Part shown: positions 37,317 to 45,897 of the stretch, one piece after another
How positions within the stretch are numbered: the first letter of the stretch is position 1
Layout: every line of letters begins with the position of its first letter
Translations under genes and position numbers: made by a program
NCBI RefSeq assembly: GCF_003955715.1
Contig: NZ_CP034463.1
Location: 6,448,001 to 6,512,000 of the forward strand
Direction: 5' to 3'
DNA length: 64,000 bases
Source: Streptomyces aquilus
GTDB taxonomy: Bacteria > Actinomycetota > Actinomycetes > Streptomycetales > Streptomycetaceae
Notes under the pieces: model-generated
Database searches by the model: none
What the model was told of the DNA's origin: nothing
The model's input: only the letters and a program-made list of their open reading frames with translations

Positions 37317-37843
37317 TTGTGGCCCGGCTGGTAGTGCCCGGGCACGAGCCGGCAGGTCACCCCGAACCGGTTCCACGCGTTGATCACCGTGATCGCCGCG
37401 ATCAGCTGCGCCAGCTCGGCGTCCTCGAAGTGCGCCGCCGCCCGCTCGTACACCGCGTCCGGCACGAACCCGTCGGTCAGCACCGTCACGGCCTCCGTCA
37501 GCGCCAGCGCCGCCAGCTCCCGCTCGGTGTAGAAGTGCTCCGACTCCTCCCACGCGCTGAGCTGCACGATCCGCTCCACGCTCTCGCCCGCCGCCAGCGC
37601 GTCCTTGCTGTGCATGTCGACGCAGAGCGCGCAATGGTTGATCTGCGAGGCGCGGACCTTCACCAGCTCCAGCAGCTTCGGGTCGAGGCCCTTCCGGGCG
37701 GCGGCGTCGAGCCGGATCATCGCCTTGAAGACCTCGGGCGCCTGCTCGGCCCAGGCGAGGCGCGGGGTGTGCTCGGGGGCGTAGCCCACGGTGGCGTGGC
37801 CGGTGCGGTCGGTGGGTGTCCTGTCGTCGGTGTGCGTCGTCAT
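37313..37843 (-). CDS. Carboxymuconolactone decarboxylase (AhpD-like) protein 2
   Basis: 176 residues. C-x2-C-x3-H is in SQINHCALCVDMHSKDA, with ALTEAVTVLTDGFVPDAVYERA and AITVINAWNRFGV, very similar to the downstream gene: a tandem duplication. The ATG at 37843 is preceded by TAGGGT seven bases upstream and has only a weak Shine-Dalgarno sequence (GAGG), so it may be leaderless. It heads a three-gene operon with 4-base overlaps and is divergent from the MocR regulator. Confidence 0.88.
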   Translation of the reverse strand: MTTHTDDRTPTDRTGHATVGYAPEHTPRLAWAEQAPEVFKAMIRLDAAARKGLDPKLLELVKVRASQINHCALCVDMHSKDALAAGESVERIVQLSAWEESEHFYTERELAALALTEAVTVLTDGFVPDAVYERAAAHFEDAELAQLIAAITVINAWNRFGVTCRLVPGHYQPGHK

Positions 37844-37890
37844 GTCCTCGACCCTAGATTCCAGGCAGCCCACCGGTATGGTCCATTCCC
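37844..37890. promoter_or_regulatory. Compact divergent promoter of the AhpD operon and MocR gene
   Basis: Only 47 bases separate the two starts. TATGGT (37877-37882) lies 8 bases before the mocR ATG and, on the minus strand, TAGGGT lies 7 bases before the AhpD-like ATG. Both look like -10 elements of leaderless transcripts, so the two promoters overlap and one bound regulator could control both. Confidence 0.5.
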
Positions 37891-39282
37891 ATGGCGAAAT
37901 CATGGGCCACTTTGGGCGTCGACCTCCATCTGGAACCCGCCGGTCCACACCTGCGCCGGGGCCTGACCGACGCCCTGCGCGAGGCGGTCCGCACCGGCCG
38001 CCTGGCCCCGGGCACCCGGCTGCCCTCCTCCCGCAGCCTCGCCACCGACCTGGGCATCGCCCGCAACACGGTCGCCGACGCCTACGCCGACCTGGTCGCC
38101 GAAGGCTGGCTCACCGCCCGGCAGGGCTCGGGCACGAGGGTCGCGGAAGGCACGGCGACGCCCCCGCCCTCGCCCACGGGCGGCCCGGGCCCCCGCGCCC
38201 CGCACCGCCCCACCCACGACTTCCGCCCTGGCACCCCCGACCTGGCCGCCTTCCCCCGTGCCGAGTGGCTCAAGGCCGCCCGCCGCGCCCTCCTCGCGGC
38301 CCCGCACCACGTCCTCGGCTACGGCGACCCCCGTGGCCGCCCCGAACTGCGCACCGCCCTCGCCGGCTACCTCGCCCGCGCCCGCGGCGTCCGCGCCGAC
38401 CCCGACCGCATCCTGGTGTGCTCGGGCATCGCCCACGGCCTGCGCCTGCTCGGCACGGTCCTGCGGGCCCGCGGCGTCCACACCGTCGCCGTGGAGTCGT
38501 ACGGCCTCGACGCACACTGGAACCAGCTCACCCAAGCCGGCCTGCGCACCCCACCCCTGCCCTACGACGACCGGGGCACCGACCCGGGGGATCTCGGCGA
38601 CGCGGGCGCGGTCCTGCTCACCTCCGCCCACCAGTTCCCGATGGGCCTCCCGCTCCACCGGAGCCGCCGCACCGCGGTGGTCGACTGGGCACGCCGCACC
38701 GGCGGCCTGGTCCTGGAGGACGACTACGACGGCGAGTTCCGCTACGACCGCCAACCCGTCGGCGCCCTCCAGGGCCTCGACCCGGACCGTGTCGTCTACC
38801 TCGGCACCGCGAGCAAGGCCCTGGCCCCCGGCCTCCGGCTGGCCTGGATGGTGCTGCCCCCGTCCCTGGCGGCGGAGACCGCGGCGGCGAAGGGCAAGGT
38901 CGACACCTCCAGCGCCCTGGACCAGCTGACCCTGGCGGAGTTCCTCACCTCCGGCGCCTACGACCGCCACGTCCGCGCCTCCCGCCTCCGCTACCGCCGC
39001 CGCCGGGACGCCCTGCTCACCGCCCTCACCGCAGAGGCCCCCGACGTCCACATCACCGGCATCGCCGCCGGCCTCCACGCCGTCCTCCGCCTCCCGCCCG
39101 GCACCGAGCACTCCGTCGTCCGGTCCGCCGCCTGGCAGGGCGTGGCCCTCCACGGCCTCTCCTACTTCCGCCACCCCGACGCCCTCCCCGATGGCCTGGA
39201 CGCGGTGGTCGTCGGCTACGGCACCCCGTCGGACAGCGGGTGGGCGGGTGCGCTGGAGGCGTTGTGCAGGGCGATGCCGTAG
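37891..39282 (+). CDS. MocR-type (GntR-aminotransferase) PLP-dependent regulator
   Basis: 463 residues. The N-terminal GntR winged HTH is LREAVRTGRLAPGTRLPSSRSLATDLGIARNTVADAYADLVAEGWL. A linker follows, then a fold-type I aminotransferase domain from about residue 110 (FRPGTPDLAAFPRAEW; LEDDYDGEFRYD; PLP Lys in YLGTASKALAPGLRLAWM). MocR proteins such as PdxR and GabR use PLP or PLP-amine adducts as effectors. No vitamin B6 or GABA genes are near; the divergent AhpD/AhpD/ICL-like operon is the likely target. Confidence 0.92.
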   Translation: MAKSWATLGVDLHLEPAGPHLRRGLTDALREAVRTGRLAPGTRLPSSRSLATDLGIARNTVADAYADLVAEGWLTARQGSGTRVAEGTATPPPSPTGGPGPRAPHRPTHDFRPGTPDLAAFPRAEWLKAARRALLAAPHHVLGYGDPRGRPELRTALAGYLARARGVRADPDRILVCSGIAHGLRLLGTVLRARGVHTVAVESYGLDAHWNQLTQAGLRTPPLPYDDRGTDPGDLGDAGAVLLTSAHQFPMGLPLHRSRRTAVVDWARRTGGLVLEDDYDGEFRYDRQPVGALQGLDPDRVVYLGTASKALAPGLRLAWMVLPPSLAAETAAAKGKVDTSSALDQLTLAEFLTSGAYDRHVRASRLRYRRRRDALLTALTAEAPDVHITGIAAGLHAVLRLPPGTEHSVVRSAAWQGVALHGLSYFRHPDALPDGLDAVVVGYGTPSDSGWAGALEALCRAMP

Positions 39283-39486
39283 GGGGTGGGGGCGGGGTGA
39301 GGGCGTGGGGGCGAGTGGGCCGACGGTGCGGAGCTTGAGGGTCCCCGGCGGCTTCCAGCTGCGTGCCGCGTCGACCGTCACCGGCGAGCCGAGGACCTGG
39401 GTGGGTCGGCCAGGGGAGTCAGGGGCTTGCTCGAAGCGTCGCGGGGTGTCCGTCGCGGGCTGTCCGAGGAGCCGTCGCCGGGGCGC
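39283..39486. other. Convergent spacer
   Basis: 204 bases between convergent genes. It is G-rich directly after the MocR stop; no gene, clear hairpin or repeat is evident. Confidence 0.4.
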
Positions 39487-40371
39487 TCACCGGGATGCTT
39501 CCGCGCCGGTCGCCCTTTCCGCACCCTCCCCGGCCGCCTCACCCCCGGAGGCCGGCGCCTCCCCGAACCGCGCCAATCCCAGCGCGCCGACCACCGCCAC
39601 CAGGAACCCCAGCACCGCCAGCCACTCCAGCCCCTCCCTCGTACGGTCCCCGAGCCACACCACCCCCACCAGCGCGGGCCCGACCGTCTCCCCGATCACC
39701 ATCGCCGCGGTCGCCGTCGTCACCGAACCCCGCTGCAACGCCGACGTCAGACAGAGGAACGCGGCGCCCCCGCCGATGAGCAGCGCATACGTCGCCGGAT
39801 GCGTGAGCAGCGACGACGGGGCGAGTGAGTCGATCAACCGCACCGCCACCTCGACCACCCCGAACCCGAACCCCGCCCCCAGCCCGAGCACCGGCCCACG
39901 CCAGCGCCCGGACAGCCGCCCACCCGCGAGCCCGAGCAGCAGCACCCCCACGGCCACCCCGAGCATCACCCACTTCAGCGCCTCCGGCCCGCCCAGATCC
40001 CCCTCCGTCCCGGACGCCACCCCCAGCATCGCGAGCCCGGCACACACCACCGCCACCGCCGCCCACTCCGCCCCGCTCAACCGCACCCGCAGCAACCGCG
40101 CCGCGACCACCGCCGTCACCGCGAGGCTCGACGCCAGCGCCGCCCCGACCGCGTAGATCGGCACCGACCGCAGCGCCACGATCTGCAGCACGAACCCCAG
40201 CCCGTCCAACGCCAGCCCCGCCACATACCGCCACTGCCGCACCGCCCGCAGCAGCAGCGCCGCCTCGCCGCCCCCACCGGCACCGGCCGCCCGCGCGGCG
40301 ACCGCCTGCAACACCGTCGCCGTACCGAAACAGACCGCCGCACCGAGCGCACACACCATCCCAAAGAGCAC
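39487..40371 (-). CDS. EamA/DMT-like multi-pass transporter
   Basis: About 294 residues from the GTG at 40371. TACAGT lies 6 bases upstream, suggesting a leaderless transcript; ATG 40359 and an upstream start at 40428 are alternatives. About nine or ten hydrophobic helices in two halves are seen (VCALGAAVCFGTATVLQAVAA; VGAALASSLAVTAVVAARLL; LLIGGGAAFLCLTSALQRGSVTTATAAMVIGETVGPALVGVVWLGD), matching drug/metabolite transporter proteins. The C-terminus is Ala/Gly/Glu-rich. Substrate unknown. Confidence 0.8.
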   Translation of the reverse strand: MLFGMVCALGAAVCFGTATVLQAVAARAAGAGGGGEAALLLRAVRQWRYVAGLALDGLGFVLQIVALRSVPIYAVGAALASSLAVTAVVAARLLRVRLSGAEWAAVAVVCAGLAMLGVASGTEGDLGGPEALKWVMLGVAVGVLLLGLAGGRLSGRWRGPVLGLGAGFGFGVVEVAVRLIDSLAPSSLLTHPATYALLIGGGAAFLCLTSALQRGSVTTATAAMVIGETVGPALVGVVWLGDRTREGLEWLAVLGFLVAVVGALGLARFGEAPASGGEAAGEGAERATGAEASR

Positions 40372-40486
40372 AAAGCGACTGTAGGGGAGCGGTGAAGACG
40401 GACGGGGTGGTTGCGCGGGCACTCTCACCGATCTCTAGGCTGACCGCCGGACAACGGCCCGACAAACCACGGGGGAGACAGAGACC

Positions 40487-40843
40487 ATGGCGGAAACTCG
40501 GCGACGGCTGCGCTCCAGCACGGTCGTGCTCGGCGGCATGGGAGTCGTCGCGGCGGCACTGACCTCCTGCGGCTCCGACCCCGACCGCCGCTGCGTCGAC
40601 CGCGACAGCTACACCTACGAGGGCTACAAGGTCGTCGCCGACAGGAACTGCAACACCGGCAGCTCCGGCTCGTCCTCGGCCAAGGGCGGCAAGAAGAAGT
40701 CCGGCACCGGCCAGAGCGCCGACGCCGCCTGGTACTACGACGCCGACGTCAGCAACGGCCGCGCCGACTACGGCACCTTCAGCAAGAGCGAGGCCGTCGA
40801 CCGCGGCGGCTTCGGCTGCTCCGGCGGCAGCGGCGGCGGCTGA
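40487..40843 (+). CDS. Small lipoprotein
   Basis: 118 residues; ATG with GGGGAGACAGAG upstream. The signal ends in the lipobox ALTSCGSD. The mature part has further Cys (RRCVDRDSY, NCNTGS, GFGC), a Lys/Ser linker and a Gly-rich end. I do not recognise the domain. It lies 42 bases before a glutathionylspermidine-synthase-like gene. In E. coli the YgiC member of that family is likewise preceded by a lipoprotein (YgiB), so the pairing may be meaningful. Confidence 0.75.
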   Translation: MAETRRRLRSSTVVLGGMGVVAAALTSCGSDPDRRCVDRDSYTYEGYKVVADRNCNTGSSGSSSAKGGKKKSGTGQSADAAWYYDADVSNGRADYGTFSKSEAVDRGGFGCSGGSGGG

Positions 40844-40885
40844 GCGCGGGCGCACGGACGTACGGACAGGCCACAGAGAGACGCC

Positions 40886-42079
40886 ATGGAACGCCGCACC
40901 ATCGAGCCCCGCCCCGGCTGGCAGCAGACCGTCGAGGAACAGGGCCTGATCTACCCGCTCACTCGCTACCCCGACGACTCCCTGCGCCCCTACTGGGACG
41001 AGAGCGCCTACTACGCCTTCTCCCTGGAGGAGGTCGAGGCCCTGGAGGACGTGGTCGAGGAGCTGCACCGCATGTGCCTGGCGGCGGCGGACCACATCGT
41101 CACCGCGAACCGCTTCGCCGACCTCGGCATCACCGACCCGCGCGTCGCCGACACGGTCGCCGAGGCCTGGCGCCGCCGCGCCGAACTCCCCTCCGTCTAC
41201 GGCCGCTTCGACCTCCGCTACGACGGCAGCGGCCCGGCCAAGCTGCTGGAGTACAACGCCGACACCCCCACCTCCCTCGTCGAGGCCGCCTCCCCGCAGT
41301 GGTTCTGGATGGAGGAGCGCTTCCCCGGCGCCGACCAGTGGAACTCCCTGCACGAACGCCTCGTCGCCGCCTGGAAGAAGCAGGCCGCGCTGCTCCCGCC
41401 GGGCAGCCCGCTGTACTTCGCGTACTCCTCCGACGACGAGCTCGGCGAGGACCTGATGACGGTCGCCTACCTCCAGGAGACCGCCGAGCAGGCCGGCCTC
41501 GACACCGCCTGGATCTCCATGGAGGAGATCGGCTGGGACCGCCTCTCCGGCCGCTTCGTCGACCAGCAACTCCGCTTCATCCGCAGCTGCTTCAAGCTCT
41601 ACCCGTGGGAGTGGCTGACCACCGACCGCTTCGCCGACCACGTCCTCGACACCCTCGACAACGGCGGCGGCACCGGCACCACCCTGTGGATCGAGCCCGC
41701 CTGGAAGATGCTCCTGAGCAACAAGGCACTTCTGGCCATTCTCTGGGAGCTTTATCCCGGCCATCCGAACCTCCTCCCCGCCTACCTCGACGGGCCGCGG
41801 GAGCTGGCGACGACGAAGGGCTACGTGGCCAAACCACTGCTCGGCCGCGAGGGCGCCGGCGTCACCGTCCACGCCCCCGACACCACCGGCACCGCCCCTG
41901 TCCTGCGCGAAGAGGCCTGCTGCTACCAGGAGTTGGCGCCTCTGCCCGACTTCGACGGCAACCGTGTCGTTCTGGGCGCGTGGGTCGTCGAGGACGAGTC
42001 GGCGGGCCTCGGCATCCGCGAGTCGGCCGGACTGGTGACCGACGAATACGCGCGCTTTCTGCCGCACGTGATTCTCTGA
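40886..42079 (+). CDS. Glutathionylspermidine synthase-like ATP-grasp protein
   Basis: 397 residues. It matches the C-terminal synthetase half of GspS (YgiC/YjfC family): RRTIEPRPGWQQTVEEQGLIYP, YAFSLEEVEALEDVVEELHRMCLAA, LLEYNADTPTSLVEAASPQWFW, and the ATP-grasp part LLSNKALLAILWELYPGHPNLLPAYLD..YVAKPLLGREGAGV. Streptomyces make mycothiol, not glutathione, so the true substrates must differ; peptide-amine ligation with ATP is the family reaction. The amidase half of GspS is absent. It is probably co-transcribed with the lipoprotein and the following methyltransferase. Confidence 0.9.
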   Translation: MERRTIEPRPGWQQTVEEQGLIYPLTRYPDDSLRPYWDESAYYAFSLEEVEALEDVVEELHRMCLAAADHIVTANRFADLGITDPRVADTVAEAWRRRAELPSVYGRFDLRYDGSGPAKLLEYNADTPTSLVEAASPQWFWMEERFPGADQWNSLHERLVAAWKKQAALLPPGSPLYFAYSSDDELGEDLMTVAYLQETAEQAGLDTAWISMEEIGWDRLSGRFVDQQLRFIRSCFKLYPWEWLTTDRFADHVLDTLDNGGGTGTTLWIEPAWKMLLSNKALLAILWELYPGHPNLLPAYLDGPRELATTKGYVAKPLLGREGAGVTVHAPDTTGTAPVLREEACCYQELAPLPDFDGNRVVLGAWVVEDESAGLGIRESAGLVTDEYARFLPHVIL

Positions 42080-42123
42080 CACGACACAATGTTCGGCCCA
42101 CGACCAACGGAGAGGGGCGATCG

Positions 42124-42936
42124 GTGGGCGACACGGCCACGATGGAGAGCGGATACGTCTTCGACACCTCCTGGGAGCGGGAACACGGGCGGCTGCTGGC
42201 GCTGGAGGAGATCTACGACAGCCAGAGCCGCCACCGCCTGACCGAGCTGGGAGTCGCCGACGGCTGGCGCTGCCTGGAGGTGGGCTGCGGCGCCGGCAGT
42301 ATCGCGCGCTGGCTGGCCAAGCAGGTCGGCGCCGCAGGGCGTGTCCTCGCCACCGACGTCGACACCAGCTTCGCCAACACCCACGGACTGTCCAACCTGG
42401 AGATCCGCACCCACGATCTGCGCGCGGACGACCTCCCCGACGCCTCCTTCGACCTCGTCCACGCGCGGGCCGTGATCGAGCACCTCCCCGACCGCGACGA
42501 GGCCCTGCGCCGACTGGTCGCGGCGACCCGCCCCGGCGGCTGGGTGATCGTCGAGGACTTCGACATCGACGGTCCGACGGAACCGGCCGCCGCCGGCTAC
42601 TACCCCGGCTACACCGAGCCGGCCGAACGCCTCGGCCGCGCCCTCCGCGCCGCCTTCGGCGCCGCCGACGTGGCCCCCGGCACCGGTCGCAGCCTGTCCC
42701 AGGCCCTGACGGACGCCGGCCTGACCGAGGTCGGCGCCCAGGTCCACGCCCCGGTCCGCACCGGCGGCGACGCGGTCTTCCTCCCGCTCACCCTCCGCTC
42801 ACTGCGCCCCCGCCTCCTGGCCACCGGCGAGGTGACCGACTGGGACATCGAGGACGTCATCACCCTGACGAAGAACCATGGCACCACCTACCTCCCCAAC
42901 TTCATGGTGAGCGCCTGGGGCCGAAAGCCGGTGTGA
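42124..42936 (+). CDS. SAM-dependent methyltransferase
   Basis: 270 residues from a GTG with GGAGAGGGGCG upstream. The class I methyltransferase core is RCLEVGCGAGSIARWLAKQVG (motif I, about residues 45-65), TDVDTSF, and FDLVHARAVIEHLPDRDEALRRL (motifs II-III), followed by PGGWVIVEDFD. The substrate is unknown. It lies 44 bases after the GspS-like gene in the same direction and may modify its product. Confidence 0.9.
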   Translation: MGDTATMESGYVFDTSWEREHGRLLALEEIYDSQSRHRLTELGVADGWRCLEVGCGAGSIARWLAKQVGAAGRVLATDVDTSFANTHGLSNLEIRTHDLRADDLPDASFDLVHARAVIEHLPDRDEALRRLVAATRPGGWVIVEDFDIDGPTEPAAAGYYPGYTEPAERLGRALRAAFGAADVAPGTGRSLSQALTDAGLTEVGAQVHAPVRTGGDAVFLPLTLRSLRPRLLATGEVTDWDIEDVITLTKNHGTTYLPNFMVSAWGRKPV

Positions 42937-42941
42937 CCGGC

Positions 42942-44144
42942 CTAGCGAAGTACTGCCGCCAGCTGAGCCAACCCCCAGTCCAGATCCTCCTCGCTGATCA
43001 CCAGCGGCGGAGCGATGCGGATCGTGCGGCCGTGGGTCTCCTTGACGAGTACGCCCCGGTGCATCAGCCTCTCGGAGATCTCCCGGCCCGTCCCGTGGGT
43101 GGGGGCGATGTCCACGCCCGCCCACAGGCCCCGGCCGCGTACCGCTGTCGCGCGGCCGGTGGCGGTCAACTTCTCTAGTTCGCGGTGGAGATGAGCGCCC
43201 AGTTCGGCGGCGCGTGCCTGGTACTCGCCTGTTCGCAGCATGGCGATCACCTCCAGCGCGACCGCACAGGCCAAGGGGTTGCCACCGAACGTCGAACCGT
43301 GTTCACCGGGCCGGAAGACCCCCAGGACCTCCGCGCTCGACACCACCGCCGAGACCGGTACGACCCCGCCGCCCAGCGCCTTGCCGAGGACGTACATGTC
43401 CGGGACCACGTTCTCGTGCTCGCAGGCGAACGTCCGGCCGGTCCGGCCCAGGCCCGACTGGATCTCGTCCGCGACGAACAGCACATCCCGCTCGCGGGTC
43501 AGCTCCCGGACCGCGGGGAGATAGCCGGCCGGCGGGACCAGGACTCCCGCCTCGCCCTGGATCGGCTCCAGCAGCACGGCCACTGTGTTCTCCGTGACCG
43601 CCGCGCGCATCGCCGTCAGATCACCGAACGGCACGATCTCGAAGCCGGGAGTGTACGGACCGTAGTCCGCCCGCGCCTCGGGGTCGGTGGAGAAGCTGAT
43701 CAGCGTGGTGGTGCGGCCGTGGAAGTTGTTCCCCGCCACCACGATCTTCGCCATCTCCGCGGGCACGCCCTTGACCCGGTACCCCCACTTCCGAGCGGTC
43801 TTCACCGCCGTCTCCACCGCCTCCGCGCCGGTGTTCATCGGCAGCACCAGTTCCATCCCGCACAGCTCGGCCAGCTCGGAGCAGAACGCGGCGAACCGGT
43901 CGTGGTGGAAGGCCCGGCTCGTCAACGTCACCCGCTCCAGCTGAGCCTTCGCCGCATCGACGAGTCGCCGGTTGCGATGGCCGAAGTTGAGCGCCGAATA
44001 ACCGGCCAGCAGATCCAGATACCGCCTCCCCTCCACATCCGTCAGCCACGCCCCGTCCGCCGTCGCCACGACCACGGGCAGCGGATGATAGGTGTGCGCG
44101 GTGTGGGCTTCGGCCGAGGCGATGAGCTTCTCCGTGGCGTTCAC
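42942..44144 (-). CDS. rocD: Ornithine-oxo-acid aminotransferase
   Basis: 400 residues from a GTG (VNATEKLIASAEAHTAHTYHPLPVVV). It is a class III PLP aminotransferase that converts ornithine to glutamate-5-semialdehyde. Typical motifs are DLLAGYSALNFGHRNR, MNTGAEAVETAVKTARKWGY, NNFHGRTTTLISFSTDP, EPIQGEAGV, the PLP lysine in YVLGKALGGGVVPVSAV and HGSTFGGNPLACAVA. The length and sequence fit the RocD group of arginine/ornithine catabolism. It is divergent from glyA and convergent with the methyltransferase gene (5-base gap). Confidence 0.93.
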   Translation of the reverse strand: MNATEKLIASAEAHTAHTYHPLPVVVATADGAWLTDVEGRRYLDLLAGYSALNFGHRNRRLVDAAKAQLERVTLTSRAFHHDRFAAFCSELAELCGMELVLPMNTGAEAVETAVKTARKWGYRVKGVPAEMAKIVVAGNNFHGRTTTLISFSTDPEARADYGPYTPGFEIVPFGDLTAMRAAVTENTVAVLLEPIQGEAGVLVPPAGYLPAVRELTRERDVLFVADEIQSGLGRTGRTFACEHENVVPDMYVLGKALGGGVVPVSAVVSSAEVLGVFRPGEHGSTFGGNPLACAVALEVIAMLRTGEYQARAAELGAHLHRELEKLTATGRATAVRGRGLWAGVDIAPTHGTGREISERLMHRGVLVKETHGRTIRIAPPLVISEEDLDWGLAQLAAVLR

Positions 44145-44237
44145 GGGCACTCCCAGGGATGAGGACGGCCCCCTTCCATCGTCGCTCGCATGGTGGACGC
44201 GGCACCTCCGGCGTACGGCGCGCCCGGTAGGCTGATC

Positions 44238-44332
44238 GGCGGGCCGTGACTGGCGCGCTGGGATGGGACGGACCATCGGGGAGCGGCCTGTGAATGACCG
44301 AGTGCCGTGCGCCTGGGCCGAGCCGTGAATCG
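44238..44332 (+). ncRNA. ZTP riboswitch (pfl motif) before glyA
   Basis: The leader carries both conserved halves of the pfl/ZTP motif. The first half has GGGCCGTGACTGGCG, a variable stem, and GGACCATCGGGGAGCG (44241-44285). The second half has GTGCCGTGCGCCTGGGC (about 44312-44328). The GGCG in the first half can pair with CGCC in the second to form the pseudoknot. ZTP (or ZMP), formed when 10-formyl-THF is short, is the family ligand and switches on purine and one-carbon genes such as glyA. No T-rich terminator follows, and the end lies about 38 bases before the glyA start, so control may be by access to the Shine-Dalgarno sequence. Confidence 0.88.
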
Positions 44333-44369
44333 TGACCGCAACCCGCCACGCCATCCGGAGGCCGACGAC

Positions 44370-45821
44370 ATGTCAGAGCAGCAGCCCCTGTCCAGCGAGT
44401 CCACCGCCTTTCGCGCCGCCCTCGACGTGATCCGCGCGGTCGAGCCGCGCGTCGCCGACGCCATCGGCCAGGAGGTCCACGACCAGCGCGAGATGCTCAA
44501 GCTGATCGCCTCCGAGAACTACGCCTCCCCGGCCACCCTGCTGGCCATGGGCAACTGGTTCAGCGACAAGTACGCCGAGGGCACCATCGGCCGCCGCTTC
44601 TACGCCGGCTGTCGCAACGTCGACACCGTCGAATCCCTCGCCGCCGAGCACGCCAAGGAGCTCTTCGGCGCCCGCCACGCCTACGTCCAGCCGCACTCCG
44701 GCATCGACGCCAACCTCGTCGCCTTCTGGTCCGTCCTCGCCGACCGCGTCGAGGCCCCGTTCCTGGAGAAGACCGGCGCCCGCCAGGTCAACGACCTCAC
44801 CGACGCCGACTGGGCCGAACTCCGCCAGGCCTTCGGCAACCAGCGCATGCTCGGCATGTCCCTGGACGCCGGCGGCCACCTCACCCACGGCTTCCGCCCC
44901 AACATCTCCGGCAAGATGTTCGACCAGCGCTCCTACGGCACCGACCCGGCGACCGGGCTGATCGACTACGAGGCGCTGCGCGTCTCCGCCCGTGACTTCA
45001 AGCCGCTCATCCTCGTCGCCGGCTACTCCGCCTACCCCCGGCTGGTGAACTTCCGCATCATGCGCGAGATCGCCGACGAGGTCGGGGCGACCCTGATGGT
45101 GGACATGGCGCACTTCGCCGGTCTCGTCGCGGGCAAGGTGCTGACCGGCGACTTCGACCCGGTCCCGCACGCCCAGATCGTCACCACCACCACCCACAAG
45201 TCCCTGCGCGGCCCGCGCGGCGGCATGGTCCTGTGCGACGACTCCCTCAAGGACCAGGTCGACCGCGGCTGCCCGATGGTCCTCGGCGGCCCGCTCCCGC
45301 ACGTCATGGCCGCGAAGGCGGTCGCGCTGGCGGAGGCCCGGCAGCCCGCCTTCCAGGACTACGCCCAGCGCATCGTCGACAACTCCCGGGCCCTCGCGGA
45401 AGGCCTGATGCGCCGGGGCGCGACGCTGGTGACCGGCGGCACCGACAACCACCTCAACCTGATCGACGTCGCCACCTCCTACGGCCTCACCGGCCGCCAG
45501 GCCGAGGCCGCGCTCCTCGACTCCGGCATCGTCACCAACCGCAACGCGATCCCCGCCGACCCCAACGGCGCCTGGTACACCTCCGGCATCCGCATCGGCA
45601 CCCCCGCCCTGACCACCCGCGGCCTGGGCACCGCCGAGATGGACGAGGTCGCCGGTCTCATCGACCGCGTCCTCACCACCACCGAGCCGGGCACCACCAA
45701 GTCGGGCGCGCCCTCCAAGGCCGCGCACGTCCTGGACGCCAAGGTCGCCGACGAGATCTCGCACCGCGCGACCGACCTGGTGGCGGGCTTCCCGCTGTAC
45801 CCGGAGATCGACCTGGGCTGA
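44370..45821 (+). CDS. glyA: Serine hydroxymethyltransferase
   Basis: 483 residues; ATG with GGAGG upstream. It converts serine and THF to glycine and 5,10-methylene-THF. Motifs include [43 protein letters not shown] and the PLP Lys277 in [14 protein letters not shown], then GTPALTTRG. It is longer than the 417-residue E. coli enzyme, as is usual for this Streptomyces type. An upstream ZTP riboswitch ties its expression to the folate/purine state, together with FolD, PurN and PurH encoded elsewhere in the window. Confidence 0.96.
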   Translation: MSEQQPLSSESTAFRAALDVIRAVEPRVADAIGQEVHDQREMLKLIASENYASPATLLAMGNWFSDKYAEGTIGRRFYAGCRNVDTVESLAAEHAKELFGARHAYVQPHSGIDANLVAFWSVLADRVEAPFLEKTGARQVNDLTDADWAELRQAFGNQRMLGMSLDAGGHLTHGFRPNISGKMFDQRSYGTDPATGLIDYEALRVSARDFKPLILVAGYSAYPRLVNFRIMREIADEVGATLMVDMAHFAGLVAGKVLTGDFDPVPHAQIVTTTTHKSLRGPRGGMVLCDDSLKDQVDRGCPMVLGGPLPHVMAAKAVALAEARQPAFQDYAQRIVDNSRALAEGLMRRGATLVTGGTDNHLNLIDVATSYGLTGRQAEAALLDSGIVTNRNAIPADPNGAWYTSGIRIGTPALTTRGLGTAEMDEVAGLIDRVLTTTEPGTTKSGAPSKAAHVLDAKVADEISHRATDLVAGFPLYPEIDLG

Positions 45822-45857
45822 CAAACGCCCTGTTGAGTTGTCAAGGAACGGCGACTC
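45819..45857. repeat. Short inverted element after glyA
   Basis: TGACAA (45819-45824, starting with the glyA TGA) pairs with TTGTCA (45838-45843). The stretch GTTGAGTTGTCAAGGAACGG resembles a short TTGAGTTCTCAA-type sequence that I recall as scattered in actinobacterial genomes. It may act as a weak terminator. Confidence 0.35.
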
Positions 45858-45897
45858 ACGAAGATCGTCGATCGATCAGAAGCAGCTCAGGGGTCGA

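Noticed and set aside
36840..37634. Extended 264-residue reading of the first AhpD-like protein
   Set aside because: The extra N-terminal part is a shadow of the upstream AhpD-like gene; the GTG at 37316 overlapping that gene's stop gives a protein of normal family length.
39539..42082. Minus-strand frame of 847 codons
   Set aside because: It runs antisense through the GspS-like and lipoprotein genes and out of frame through the EamA gene. The translation is compositionally biased and matches no family.
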